Source: Lumnitzera littorea
Lineage: Eukaryota > Streptophyta > Magnoliopsida > Myrtales > Combretaceae
Direction: 5' to 3'
Assembly (NCBI GenBank): GCA_024138015.1
Contig: JAMXBB010000003.1
Location: 77,232,777-77,296,776, forward strand
DNA length: 64,000 nucleotides
Shown: one piece after another, positions 10,976 through 23,755 of the stretch
Layout of the letters: every line of letters begins with the position of its first letter
Position numbering within the stretch: position 1 is the first letter of the stretch
Translations under genes and position numbers: made by a program
The notes under the pieces: generated by a model
The model's database searches: none
The model's input: the letters and a program-made list of their open reading frames with translations, nothing else
What the model was told of the DNA's origin: nothing

Positions 10976-11960
10976 AAAAAAGGGAATTTCATTTGAATGG
11001 GAACGAGTCCATAAGGAGGCAATTCAAAAGATCAAGATGATCTTGACCTCTCCTTAGACCGTAACCATGCCTGTCAAAGAATTGTTCTTGATTTTGTATC
11101 TTACGTCTACCAACAAGTCCATTTGAGCTCTACTTGTGCAAAAAGTAAATGGTCAAGAACAACTTGCATACTATCTGAGCCGAACCCTTTAAGGCAACGA
11201 GGTCAATTACTTGGCTTGTGAGAAATATTGTCTCACACTAGTATTTGCCACACAGAAGCTACGGCATTACTTCCTTGCTCATAAGATCAATCTAGTAACT
11301 CATTCAGATCCAATCAAGTATTTATTATCATGATCGGCTTTATCAAGACGGGTTACTAAGTGGTTACTCCTTCTTGCAAAATTGTACATCTCAGTGAAAT
11401 CCTCTAAAACCATCAAGTCATAAGCCCTAGCTGATCTATTAGCACACTTCCCAAATACCCAAGAGGGCTTAACTGTAGGCATAAAACCAACTGAATTTCA
11501 TGAAGATACTTTGATGGTTAAGGTGGATGGTGAATGGACACTTTAATTTGATGGTTCTATGGGAAATCAAGGTTAGGGAGCAAGAATCATATTGGCATCA
11601 CCTAAAGGTCAAGAAATTCCCTTAGCATTTAAATTGGATTTTCAATGCACCAATAATGAAGCCAAGTACGAAGCATTATTACTTGGTTTGTTGTCTGCAC
11701 AAGAAGTTGGAGTGCATCATTTGTATATTTGGGGTGATTTAATTTTGATCATTAAACAAGCCACAGTTTAGTTTGGATTGAATAAACCTACACTTGTGCC
11801 TTATAGGGCTGTAGTGTAGGTTATGGTAAAAAAATTTGATTTTGTATGATATGGGCACACGAGTCGATCAACGAATAGATATGCCAATGCATTGGCCACA
11901 TTAGCATATAAGATTCTAATCCAAGATGCTAGTAGTAATGTGAATATTTAAGTAGTCAAG
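10976..11960 (+). pseudogene. T1 RNase H region, two domains
   Basis: The first domain (about 10976-11520) follows RT and is fragmentary: a block of the Y-x-S-R/K type near 11165, then KYCLTLVFATQKLRHYFLAH near 11223-11280. The second (about 11535-11960) reads FDGSMGNQG, IILASPKGQEIPLAFKLDF, NNEAKYEALLLGL, YIWGDLILI and ANALATLA. The last catalytic Asp (family ADALA) is AAT at 11886-11888. Possession of two RNase H domains is a Tat-group trait. Stops and frame changes are frequent. Confidence 0.8.
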
Positions 11961-13590
11961 AAATCTATCCCATGTACAGCTTTAAATTTTGTTGATGAAG
12001 ATTCAAACATACAAGATGATTGGCGTATCTCATTTATGAAACAATTAGCGTACCCTAGTGCGGCTTCTATTTTGGCTTTGAAGAATTTTGTTAAGATCAA
12101 TGGAATGTTATATTATAAGGGTCTAGAAGGTATTCTATCTTGATGTATTGGTTTTAAGGAAGCTTGTCTCAAGTTAGCCAAGTATCACCAAATCTGGTGT
12201 GGGGAGGAAGGGCCACCACTATATCGTCATATTCAACGTGCAGGCTATTATTGGCCATCAATGGCTAAAGACACGCTTCAAGTGCAAGTACATCGCCTTA
12301 AATGTTCCAAGCTTCCCCACTAGAGTTAGTGTAATTTTGTATCTTATGCTAGAGACTGGAGGCACCTGTACATTCATTACTTGAGAAACAATGTGTTACT
12401 GATGAATAGTACGAATGCCAAACTTGTAAAGTGAAAGGCGAAGAAATATCTTATGCATGAAGGCAAGCTTTACAGAGTATCATTTATGGGAAAACCCCCG
12501 AAGTGCATCGCTCCTCCTAAAATGGAAACAGTTTTAATTGAGGTGCATGATGGAGAGTGTAGGGAACATCAAGAAGGAAGGAAACTATATTATTATCTAC
12601 TCAATAGAGAATACTATTGGCCAACAATAGAAATTGACACTTTTAACTTCACTAAGAAGTGTGTTTCCTATTAACAGCATGGTGATGCCATTACGCTCTT
12701 ACAGTCAAACTCCATAGTATCACAACTCCTTGGCCTTTTCACACATGTACATTTGACCTTATTAGACCTATACATCCACCATTAAGAGGATGCATCTAGA
12801 TTTTAGTAGGAATAGAATGCTTTACAAAGTAGGTAGAGGTAACTCCTTTAAGGAAGGCAACAGGACCAGCAATTGCAAGTTTCACGAAGGAGAATATCCT
12901 ATGTAGGTTCAAAATCCCAAAGCGTATTTTATCCGATAACGACAATCCTTTTACCAATTTGCATGTCCGCCAACTACTAGCTTCTTATAATATTGATCAT
13001 CTAAAGCTTACGCCTTATTACCCGAAAGGAAATGGACAAGCTGAGGCCACTAACAAGAGTTTGTTGAAGATACTTAGTCGCATAGTTCATGATAATCATA
13101 AGTAATAGCATGACAAGCTACCATTAGTGCTTTAAGCCCATAGAATATCTAAATGAAGGCTAACACAAGCAACTCCTTTTTCTCTAGTATATGGGGTTGA
13201 GGCAGTAGTTCCTATAGAAGTCTTAATCCCATCTACTAGGTTGGCTATCAATATTGAGCTCAAACCTAACACATTGCGAGCAATAGATTTGGAAGCATTA
13301 GGTGAAAGACGTGATATCGCCAAACATAATCTCATCAATTATCAGCATAGGCTTAGAGTGGCATATGATCGTCTAGTGAGAAAGAGATCATTCCAGTAAG
13401 GCAACGTTGTACTTCATACAGCCGATCATGTGTGGTAAGGTATCCCAACGCCTAAGTTTACACCAAAATGGAAAGGACCTTTCATAGTTGAGGAAGTGTA
13501 CGAAAGTGAATATTGTAAACTCAAGAACCCTAGCATAAATGCTCTTATTGCTCCTATCAATTTTCAATATATAAAAAAGTTCCATTTGTA
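11961..13590 (+). pseudogene. T1 integrase (Tat-like)
   Basis: The N-terminal part 12453-12674 reads LYRVSFMGKPPKCIAPP, an H-rich segment, LNREYYWPTIEIDTF and KKCVSY, where the second zinc Cys reads Tyr. The core continues over shifted frames: KYVEVTPLRKATG-like near 12830, RILSDNDNPFTN near 12925, LTPYYPKGNGQAEATNKSLL near 13008-13065, and PFSLVYGVEAVVP near 13180. The C-terminal part reads WKGPFIVEEVYESEYCKL near 13470-13520. It would join cDNA to host DNA; it is not functional. Confidence 0.83.
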
Positions 13591-14399
13591 ACAAGGAAAC
13601 CATAGTAAAGTTAAATGAATGAAACTTACAACTCGAGTTATACAAGCTTGTTTTGCATATCTGTTTCTACTATTATCTCTTTTGCGTACTTTAGGTTAAA
13701 AAAAATAATAATAACAAAGTATTGGTGTTTATAATGCTGCTACTTAGTAAGAGACTTATCTCCCAAGTACACAATATACTTCTATCATATGAGTTGTTGA
13801 CTAGTTGAAGCTTTAACTCCCAAGTGCACTATATGATGCTCTATCGAATAAGACAATGACTTGCACTATTTGAGTATACATTCGTGGAGCATGTAAAAAT
13901 AGTTAAGTAATAGGTAATACCCCCTTAACTTACGATGTAACTGTCTAATGGAACTAATATTCCTCATTTCAATCAATATCTCCATATTGTCAGATCATAT
14001 ATTCGAATCCTTGCTTGCAAACAGAATGCACTTCCACTACGCAGGGTTTTCTCGAAAAATTGTCAAGCCATGAAGTAACCTATCATGTAAGGTGCTGCTA
14101 AGGAAATGCAATGTTTTATAAGCGCATAATGATGTGAACTTTTAAGAGCTTGCTAAATCAACAAACAACTCACATTAATTCATGATGTTCCATGTAAAGG
14201 CATGGATCTCAAATAAGCGAAAAGTGAAACTATATATACTGAGTTAATAAGTCCTTACACTCCATTTAAAAAAAAAAAAAGGGTGCAAAGAGAACAAAAG
14301 TAGTACTTGACACTAGATGCTACAATAGAATCAAGATCTATGCCTGTTAGATGCTCTTCTCTCACAAGTTCTACCTTTGCAAGTTCGACTTTGAGTAGC
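13591..14399 (+). other. T1 3' noncoding region, integrase to antisense gene
   Basis: No protein resemblance is seen. The region has A-runs (near 14269-14281) and is the convergent interval between the end of pol and the end of the antisense gene. Confidence 0.5.
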
Positions 14400-17381
14400 T
14401 TACATCTTTCCTCAATGTCTTGATTGCCCAACACCTTTTAAGCTTCAATCGCAATCACTTCCATCTTGTTGAGCTTGAACCTAAAGGGTACGTGTAGCAA
14501 TGACACTATTAATCAAAAGTTCAAGATTTTCTATGGATAGCGAGCTCCAAGCCTCATTAAATAGCCCTACGGCTTGTCCAAGTAGGCCTAGGATATGATT
14601 AATCACATTAGAACCCAAATAGATGGATCCCATCCAAAAATCCCCCTCCATCCTGTGTGAGCACTCTAGTAGTGCTAGGAAGTTAGAAGGTATCGTGAAG
14701 CCATGAAAGGAGGTGGTATTTTTTGAGCTTGCTACCATCTTGGTTGCTGATCTTTTATCTCCATATTGTATTGTTCTAATCTCTAAGGGAAGTGATGATG
14801 TAGAATCCCTTGGAATAAGCGAAGTCGCGTCATTACAAAGGGTAGGGACATTGCTAACTATGGTAGCATCCATGGAAGCACTAGGAGCAACATTTATCTC
14901 TTCATTACAAAACCCCGCACCTATCAAAGCATCAATAAACACATGGATCACACTTTCTTCTAAGAGTAAAAATTTACTATCTTCACAATCATCAATGATA
15001 TTGAACACATCAGGGATTCTAATATTACCATAGGTGTCTTCATCAGCCTATTTTGTAGAGTCTGTTTTATCATGGAATTGTCTCTCTTGGTCATCATTAA
15101 TGTCTATCACAAAATTTTCTCTATCGTCATCTGTATGTTTGGGGGAATCCCTATAATAAATCAACTCAACATTATCTTCTTCTTCATCTACAACTTTGGT
15201 AATAGCAGGTGGATCTTTAGCCTAAAGCACCTTTCCCATACTGTAGCGACTTAGAAAAGGCCGAATGATAGGAGGGTTACTTTGACTTAAAGAAGTGCCT
15301 TTAGGCATGCTACTACTCGCTCCATCAGGATGATGTTTCACCACTTTCTGTTTAATAGAAGTGTCGGTCTTATCCTTTGCCTTTTGCTCTTGTGACACAC
15401 ACGGGATTAATAAAACTCAGAAGAGTACATTTCAAGAAAATATTAGTGTATGAAAAAAAGAAAGAGGAAGAGTATAATGACGATGCTACCTCATGAATGC
15501 AGCTATGCTTAGGTTGTTTGATGATCAACGGGGGAGAGGGTAAGTGTTCATTTTACGATTTACGCTGAGCATCACCAGACAACTTCACACTATTAGACGA
15601 TTTTAGGTCTTCTTTGAGTCGAAAGTGAAATTCATATCTCCGAATGACTATTTCAAGAAAATCCCCTTCAGCTGCTTCCGAGACATATTTCTTAAACCCA
15701 TCCAAGCAATTCTTCCGATATGTGAGCCAGCTACTCAAAGCAACCGCATAATGACTTATGGAAGGAAAGAATAATTGCCTAATCCTTCCATGAATGTCCT
15801 TCTAGCTCTCAAGTTTGAATGCTTTGTAACACTCATAAAAACTTTGGTTAATGACCAAATCATGAGGCACTCCTTGATCAAACCCCAATTGTCGAGCAAC
15901 TCGATCAGGTGAATATTTCATGACACTACACTCAAGGAAGTAATTAGAAGCATCGGCCTAATCATGAAGTGACGGAAGACCCCCAAGTGTACTCCATAAG
16001 ATAAACTCTATCTCGACATAAAAAAGCTCATCATGAAGCTTTATCAAGTTTACTAAGTTCTTCAAACCAGAAGGGTTGATTTCTAGGTACCATTCATATT
16101 TAAGCAATTCCTTTATGTATGGACGAAAGCTGAACTCGTAACAGGTATCAATGACATTCTTCAAAGTACTTGGGAGTTTTCTATTAACCTATCTCTAAGC
16201 CCGAGGCCTAACGGCATCAGAATGTGTAAACGGGAGACTAGAATATCTCTTATAACGCTTGTAAAAGAACATGTGAAGAAATAGTAAGTCTACGTACGAC
16301 ACCACAATGTATCTCCCTTATGAGCATATTGAACCTTCATGAAAGAGGTCTAAGAACCTATACAAGGAACTTAAGTAGAAAGGTCCTAAAGCAAAACGTT
16401 CCCCTTATGCAATGCGAATAGCTAAGTGGAAGAGTTGAAGACTAACACCTCTTTTGGGGCCCCTTGGGAACACGAACGATGACAACCAACAAGCAATGAA
16501 AGCTTCCAACTCATACTTGAGATGTAAGACAAGACAAATTAGGTTGGGGTTACAAGGTGAACATCAATAAGAAAAAGGGAAAACGATGACTATGCCACAT
16601 CAAAATGTAGGAACTTACTTACATTGATATCGAAGCCCCATCTTATCACCCTTCTCTAGCCTAAAGAAATGCTTGATCCATGCACTAAGCATACCATACC
16701 TACGAGTGTCTAAAGCTTCTTTTTTATCCACTTCTAATAGTTCAATCAATGCTTGGTCATCTTTCGAGATTGAAGTTGTGGTGATGTTGGTTAATCCAAG
16801 ATTAGGAAGGCTTAGAAAGACTGCAACATCCTCTAATGTTGGAGTGATCTCACCCCACGCTATCACAAAGGTATGCGAGTGAGTACTCTAACAAGACATG
16901 ATAACTCGCTAAGTTTCAATTTCTTATGGGAAATGTAAGGTTAAACGAGAAGACACCCATATGGGGTAGTGCACCCCCGCCTCTTCCAAAATGGATGTAT
17001 ATGTGGAATTTTTGAAAATGACGTCACCCAATACAACTAGCCATTCACTATGTGCTTCGAGCCATCGAAACTACTATCTAAAAGAGGGATTTCTTTCTTC
17101 TCATTTCTAAAACACAATACAAAATCTACTTCTATCTCAACCTTCTTATGCACTGGAGGTTCTTATCTTATGAAATGCAGCTTGCCATCTTTAGGTGGAT
17201 GTAGATGTGTATCCTGCCTCTTTATATCTTGCTAGAAGAAGTCACCTTCAATAATTGGGTCTACCCATTTGTCTTAAGGTAAGGGGGCTATCGGAATGTG
17301 ATCCTTAGAATACACCAAAAGTTTGTTGTTCTTGTCAACATTATTGCTACGAGAACGGCTTTTTCCAAATTCTTTGCCCAT
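14400..17381 (-). pseudogene. Antisense gene in T1: plant-mobile-domain (PMD)-like protein
   Basis: On the strand opposite to T1 pol. Start ATG at 17381 (MGKEFGKSRSRSNN). The middle reads EEAGVHYPIWVSSRLTLHF, then AWGEITPTLEDVAVFLSLP (16866-16800), the hallmark of the plant mobile domain (PF10536-like: W-G-E-x-T-x-T-L-x-D-V). After a GT-AG intron it continues as YELEAFIACWLSSFVFP and GERFALGPFYLSSLYRFLDL. The C-terminal part is hydrophilic, ending in an open block of 175 codons (15008-14481). PMD proteins occur both as host genes (MAIN/MAIL type) and inside transposons; here the tail-to-tail position with pol points to a captured transposon gene. Several stops (mostly at Gln-like sites) and frame changes make it a pseudogene. 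Confidence 0.78.
16516..16622 (-). other. Likely intron of the antisense PMD-like gene
   Basis: On the minus strand the exon ends ...TATCAAT, followed by GTAAGTAAGT, and ends CTCAAG before TATGAGTTGG. Joining the exons restores RYQYELEAF without a stop, whereas reading through breaks the frame. Length 107 bp, normal for plants. Confidence 0.7.
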
Positions 17382-17689
17382 GCCAATCAACCCTAAAGGC
17401 AACAATGATGTCTATATGCAAGTATGAAAGAAAGTGAACACCTATAAATGAAGGCAAGTAAGAGGGTCAATAGAAGTAAGGTGCCTTCAAAAAGTATGAC
17501 ATCCAATTATGAAAACTAGAGATGACACATATGCACAAGGACTCTTGCAATACATATGACAATACGCAATTCACACATGAGATTAATGATACTACGCCCA
17601 ACTCACATGCTTATGATGAAGCTTAAATGATGTATTCAAGCACGTGTTTGTATTAGAAGATTAATATTCAAAGTCTTATGCTTAGTTCA

Positions 17690-18560
17690 CATAATGAGCT
17701 GGGGTTATGTGATGCTTACACTTCACATCATGCTTAGACCTCACGTCATGTTCAAAACTCATGTTATGTTCAAGCCTTATGCTACATATAGGCCTTGTGC
17801 CATATCATGTTCAACACTTATGACATGTTTAAGATTCATTCCATATTCAAAGCTTATGTTACATTGATAGATTATGCCGTGTTGAAGATTCTCTTTGAGT
17901 TCAAGACTCATGATTATGACTCATGCTCACTCACATTTGACCCTAGTGTTTAAGACTCGTATTCACTATCATGTTCAAGGTTCAGATGTGACCCTTATGT
18001 TCACTCATGATTAAGGCTCATGTATCAAAGCTTATGTTCAACGCACATGACGAGACTTATGTTTAGCTTAAATACCAAGAGTGTTATACTCAAGTTGCAT
18101 ACTCAACTTACACGTACTCATATGGAAAGTTTAAAAGTGCTCATGTTAGAAGCCTGCATATGCTTGCGCCAAAGAGACTATGCTAAATTGAAGCATTCAA
18201 TCCCCATGTATTCAAGCACAAGATTTATATCTCATTCACATGTGCTGAGCTCACAAACTTGCGCTCTACTCTTACATACTCATGTTTAAGGTTTATGTTC
18301 AAATTCACATGTTATGGTTATGTGGAAGCCTCATAGTTGTTCTACTTGATTAGTCCATGAGTGTTTGTATTGAGAAGTAGCGAAGTTCATTTCACGTATT
18401 ACCTCACGAATACTTATGTTAAAGGGAGGTTATATTTAACTCAAGCGTGTTACTCTCATGTGCTCATGTCTAAGACTTGTATTCAAATTGTATGAGCTTA
18501 GCTCACACTCGACTCTCATATATTCGTATGTGCATGCCCTTACGATTTAAGACTCATGAT
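17690..18560. repeat. Degenerate short-motif repeat region in T1 3' UTR
   Basis: Loosely spaced variants of CATGTTCAAG, AAGACTCATG and GCTTATGTTC recur dozens of times without a strict period. It lies just upstream of the antisense gene start. No protein resemblance; the ORFs here are consequences of the repeats. Confidence 0.5.
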
Positions 18561-21479
18561 TCAATTCAAATTTTAAGTTGCAATTAGCTTTATAGAGGTT
18601 ACAAAAGGAGGCCACATATGACCTAAGTGTTATACCTCTTTGCTATCACCCGTTGGTGAAGATTAGTACTAAAGTCACGACCGCAAACTCTTGACCTTCG
18701 GTTGGCAAACAGTTATGATCCGGGTAGTAAAGAGTCTACCATCTTTAAACTGTGCCAATTTACTGACTATTGCTAGTTCAAGACGTGGTTCTTAAGTTGT
18801 CATCGAAGACCTTTAGCTTTCAACTACAAGCAGCTACAATCCAGGCAATGAAGAGATCTTCTTTAGACCAATTCTCAAATGTTGATTATGCTACCAGCAA
18901 AGCATGGAAAATGAGGAGATATCAGTTTCACATTAAAAAAAAAAAGGGTGGGGGAAGAAGACATAAGAATCAAAAGTGCCAAGACACGTATGGAGGCTAA
19001 TATTGGTGTAAAAATGCAAATGAGGACTAGAGTGAATACAAAAGTTACAAGAAAAAGAGATACAGATTACTAAGTCTTAACATACGATGTCTAATCATCG
19101 TAGCCTAATCATTAAGATACTTCAAGTTGCAGATTACCAAGTGCCAATGGTACTAGAGAAACAAAGAAAAGAAAGAACAAAAAGGGGAACAAGACTAAGA
19201 ATGAAAAGGAAGAAAGCATTAATAGGGCTAAGGTACATTGCACATCATTTCTTACTCTTAATTAGAAGAGTCCACCGACTGGAGATGAATGTGAGGTGTG
19301 AACAACAATAGACATAATTAGAACTTCAACCATGATATTTTAATTCATCAAGTTGACCAACATCCAAGAGAGTGGAAGTGACATGAACAAGAAAATGGCA
19401 ACACTAGTAACGCAATATGTTGGTGCCAAATTTAAAAAAAAAAAGAGAGAGAAAAGAGAAAAGAAAAGCAATTGAACCTGGTATGATAACATTATGATGA
19501 GTCTGTTACTGACCAACGAACAACAATTGTTTGACTACAAACAAGATTCAAGGGCCTTAGAAATGTATGGAATGGATTTTCACTTAATGACAGCTGTTAT
19601 TGTGAATGAAAAAAGAGATTTAGTGAATCTAGAAATGCTATTCTTCCATAAAAGAGTCGAAATCAAGACTTGCTACTTAGTATACCCGCCTATTAACATA
19701 GCATGGAGACAAAGTTTCGATTTCTTGCCTCTGTCTACGAGAAGTGATTGTGTGAAACCTTAGCATAAATGGCAATGAGATTGGAGTTGGAAAGTGGTTT
19801 AAAGGGCGTTCAAAACACCATGCTTCTCCTCATCTTAGTTTGATTAAACATCAAGATACAAATATGCCCCACACCAGCTCTCGAAGTTATTATTCTGATT
19901 GCTTTTGTAAAAGAAAGAAAAAAGAAAGCTCATTATAACCATGCCAACAAAATCAATATGAACAAGTAGTTTTTGACGGAGCTTTAAGTAAAATAGCACA
20001 GCAACTTCAGATTAAGGTTTAATGCTCCAAAATTCCAAGCTCCAATCAAACAGAATTGAAGCTAACCTGGACCAAGAAGCAGCAGGCAGCTACGTGACAC
20101 AATCCACAGCAGCTATTTATGACAGGGCAGACCAACAACGAAGCTCCACACGCTAAGCTGCATCAAATGGCAGCTAACACAGTAGAGGAGTGTCCATCGG
20201 TCATCATATGAGCAGTAGCTGCAAATTTTCAACCAAATTTCTAATCAGTTGCATCCACTTATCGAAGCTTTAGATAGCAAAACAAACAGCAAGAACACCA
20301 ACTAGCACTGTGCTACTTGATAAATAAAAAAAAAAAAAAAAAACAGAACCCAATTGGTGCAATTTTCAAAACAAATACATAGCAGCAGCCAATTAGGGCT
20401 AACGGAAAGTAGGCAAATATCAGCCCTGAGCAAAAATTTCACTGTGAGTAAACTCCAAGCAACCTGAGCTTCATATGACAGCCACACGACCAGCAGCAAC
20501 TTCGCACAACTTTATTCAACAGCAACTGTCAAAGTTCCTTCTCCAAGCAAGATTAATCTACCACACCCTCTGTGTTGACAGAATCCAAACTTTAGCAGCT
20601 AAGACCGATAGCCATGTTGAGAGTAGCAGACCGTTGACTTAGTTTCAATGGTAACAAAACTCCAAACATTACGAGCAATAGTTTATTTGAAAAAGTGCAG
20701 CAGCAGCTTCAAGCTCCAAGCTACCCAAAATCCAATGAATCCGAGCTTGTTCTGAATTAAAAAAAAAAAAAAAAAAAAAGAGTCGAACCTCAACGCCTAA
20801 CGCTACATGTTGAACTGACCTTACCAAGCAGTAAGCCGAGTGTTAAAAATGGAAGCTCGAGCAGTAGTTGCAACATCAAACACACCACATCCGATAATAG
20901 CTACAACCCCAAACCAGAGCATCAAACCCGAACAACAATGAGTTGAAAACCCTACAACTAACTAAGACCAATTGAGTGGCAACTCGACAACAACATTAGC
21001 AAGAACGTGGCTAGTACATAGAAAAACATAGTGAACAAGGAAGAAAAGTTGCGTAGCTACTCCGAAAATGTGGCTCAATGCAATAAAGGAAAACCATTAA
21101 TGAGGAATAAAAGCTTTAACATATCTCATACAATGAGAGTTAAGAGAAAGAAAAAGTAGCCGGACACTTGTTGAAATTTCTAAGGAAGTGAAGGATTAGC
21201 ATTAGAAAATTTGCCTAAACTAAACTGGGTTGGCCTCTCTTGGTTTACTTGTTATCGAAGTGAAATGGGCGCCTCTTCTTTTTTATTTGTCATTTGGTCT
21301 ATCTCACAGTGACGCCCAAGTGAAAATATTCCTTTTAGTGTGGGATCCTGCATGCTAACAACACTCTATAACTAATGATAATCACGTAACATTATTGGCT
21401 GCACGTGTATAAAAATATGAAGATAGTGAAGGTCGATCCATACCTTGAAAAGAATGAAGCCCCGTTGCTTGATAAAGAC
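18561..21479 (+). other. T1 3' UTR, middle part
   Basis: No gene recognised. It contains A-runs (near 18935, 19432, 20328-20341 and 20760-20779) followed by G-rich or AG-rich stretches, and a CAGCAGC/CAACAAC-rich part at about 19990-20980. Long, repeat-prone 3' UTRs are known for Tat elements. Confidence 0.45.
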
Positions 21480-22303
21480 ATTTTCTTACAGTATTTTCGA
21501 AGGGATTTTCTATATAGAGATTTGTAAATTCGTTGATCATTGCCACATCATCATTATTCTCTCTTTCATCGCTACTTAAGCTCTCTTTGGTTACCTTCAA
21601 AGCAATTGTTTTCTTTTTAGATTCTTCTCCTTGTCTCTTAATCAACTCATGAATTTTAAGAGTTCTAAGGAGTTGCTCTTTTGGCATTGTGTTAAGATCA
21701 TGAGCTCCCTCAATCACGATTCTCTTAGCTTCCCAATCTCTTGGCAAAGACTTAAGTATTTTGGAATTTATTTCAAGGTTAGTAAATATCTTTCCAAAAA
21801 TACTCATGAGATTAATGATATTGATAAACTTATTGTGCATCTTATCAATTGTTTCATTTGGATCTATCGTAAAATTTTCAAATTGTCTATATAATAAGCT
21901 TATTTTTATATCTCTTACTCTACTAATTCCTTCATATGTACTTTTTAATTCTTTTCAAATTTCCTTAGCACTCTTGCATGTACAAATTCTATTAAAGTCA
22001 TTTTCATTAATGGCATAATACAAGATATTTAAAGCTATTTCATTGAAGTTTAACAACTTCTAATCATTATCGATATAATCATCTTCTTCCTTACCTTCTA
22101 TCTTGAATGGTCCTTTGTCCACTACTTGCCATAATAATCTATTTTGTGCTTTTAAGAATATACTCATTCTGCATTTTCAATAAGGATAATTATTCCTAGT
22201 TAAGAGTGGTAGTTTATTTATAGCTTATCCTTCCATAAAGCTTAGTGTATTAAATGCCATGATCTTTACTCTAATATGTGATTAAGCAAGTAATTAGAGA
22301 TTA
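21480..22303 (-). pseudogene. gag: Sirevirus-like copia gag fragment inserted in T1
   Basis: Minus-strand reading from about 22180 downward gives FNEIALNILYYAINENDFNR, then ISLLYRQFENF, FINIINLMSIFGKIFTNLEI, ILKSLPRDWEAKR and QLLRTLKIHELIKRQ. This is the Ty1/copia gag fold (UBN2-like) and closely parallels C1 gag (35126 onward). It begins just inside a perfect PBS and stops near 21500, so the element is truncated after gag: no zinc knuckle or pol is found. Confidence 0.85.
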
Positions 22304-22315
22304 GCTCTGATACCA
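22304..22315 (-). other. Perfect tRNA-Met primer-binding site
   Basis: The minus strand reads TGGTATCAGAGC, 12 of 12. It lies 2 bases inside the LTR edge and fixes element polarity. Confidence 0.88.
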
Positions 22316-22317
22316 AT

Positions 22318-23413
22318 TGAAGAGCACTAAGCTAAACTCAAGAGGGAGGGTGAATTGAGTTTTAAGGACAAATTGTAATTCTTTTCTAATATAAACAACT
22401 AAATGCAATAATAAGAGTAATCAAAACAACAATAAAACAATGATAAAGGCGGAAATTAAAAGAGATAGGGATAAAGAAGATCAAGCCCGAATTTAACGTG
22501 GAGTTCGAACCACCCCCTAGTCTCCATGGATACACAATGCCTCCAACCGATGACTTTATACCACTTTATTGATTTCTTAATCCAAGCTCCAAAAGCTACA
22601 TAAACACAAACTTAATTACACAAGTTTCACACTCACAGCTCACAACTCTCAACAAAAATCATAATCTCAACTCACAGCACAAAACTCAATCTCAACTCAC
22701 AGCACAAAACTCAATCTCAAAGATTATTGGTGTAGTACTTTTAACTCTCAATGCTTTATAACTAATAGCTTACAAGCACTACACTTTAAATCTCTCTAAA
22801 TATTAGTAAATCATGCTACAAGAGACAATGAGAATAATAGACAATAAGAACACAAAATAATGTTGGAATATTACAGTAAAAGATCAGTTCTCTATTGTCC
22901 TTAGTTAGGTTGTTAAGCATTTATATCATCCCATTTAATTCTTCCCGTTACAGTGCATTAAATGCTCCAACAGCTAATTGTATTAGACTTACCAACATGT
23001 CGGTACCTTATACTACCAGCAAGCCAGTAACAAAATACTTTACTGGCATGATAATCGACAAGCCAACTCTTTCAGGCTAGTAAGCTTTTCTTTGTGTTTT
23101 TCAAGACTTTATACTGTCAACCTGGTTCTTTCTTGAGCCATTAACCCGATAGGCCAAATATCACCTGAAAATTCTTTTAACACATAACAAACAAATACTC
23201 TTTGTAATCTAACTTTAAGATCATTTGATCACCACTTAAAAGATTAAATTTTTTGTAAAGATAATTGATATATTTTATCATTAAGCAAATTAATTGATCT
23301 TATTTAATTATCTCAATATAATTAAATAATACTTAGTTTAATCATCCACTTGTTTTGTTCTCTTAAAAAACATGTTTAGATATATACTTTTTGTTTTATT
23401 CTCATCAAAATCA
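22318..23413 (-). repeat. 5' LTR of the minus-strand Sirevirus-like fragment
   Basis: On the minus strand it starts near TGATTTTGATGAGAATAAAA and ends CTTCA before the PBS; the C1 LTR has a similar start (CTGATGAGAACAAAA). A 25-bp direct duplication at about 22663-22712 (ATCTCAACTCACAGC...) lies inside. The outer boundary is uncertain by some tens of bases. Confidence 0.68.
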
Positions 23414-23548
23414 AATAATGAACCTTACCAGCTAGTAGGACAGCCGTACTTACCAGTCGCAACGCAACAAATAAAATTGGTTAATGCAAAGTGTTACATG
23501 ATATGTGAAAACCTTGCAAGAAGAATGCCCTTATAGGAGAAGAAGATC

Positions 23549-23706
23549 AAGGCGACATTGATATATGGAGTCAGCCCGATGAAATTGCTAATGTGAACTT
23601 AGTGTATAAATTCAACTCAAGAGAACCAAGGTGACATTGATACATGGAGTCAGCCTAATGAAATTGCAAATGTGAACTTAGCATATAAATTCAACTCAAG
23701 AGAACC
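23549..23706 (+). repeat. Two tandem 79-bp units in T1 3' UTR
   Basis: Units 23549-23627 and 23628-23706 have equal length and no indels, and differ at 7 sites, 6 of them transitions. They end about 50 bp before the likely 3' LTR. Short tandem repeats upstream of the 3' LTR are typical of Tat elements. Confidence 0.92.
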
Positions 23707-23746
23707 AGTAACTCTTATAGATCGAATTGAAGAAACAACTTAACTT

Positions 23747-23755
23747 AAGAGGAGG
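23747..23755 (+). other. Candidate polypurine tract of T1
   Basis: AAGAGGAGG, directly followed by TAGCTTAAAG, which could be a TG-to-TA decayed LTR start. Another purine-rich stretch near 23977 is an alternative. Confidence 0.35.

Noticed and set aside
14713..15033. 106-codon plus-strand ORF
   Set aside because: Shadow of the antisense PMD-like gene C-terminal part, which shows better composition.
20300..20800. Poly(A) tails of SINE or processed pseudogene insertions
   Set aside because: A-runs at 20328 and 20760 lack preceding gene-like or SINE-like bodies and target duplications.
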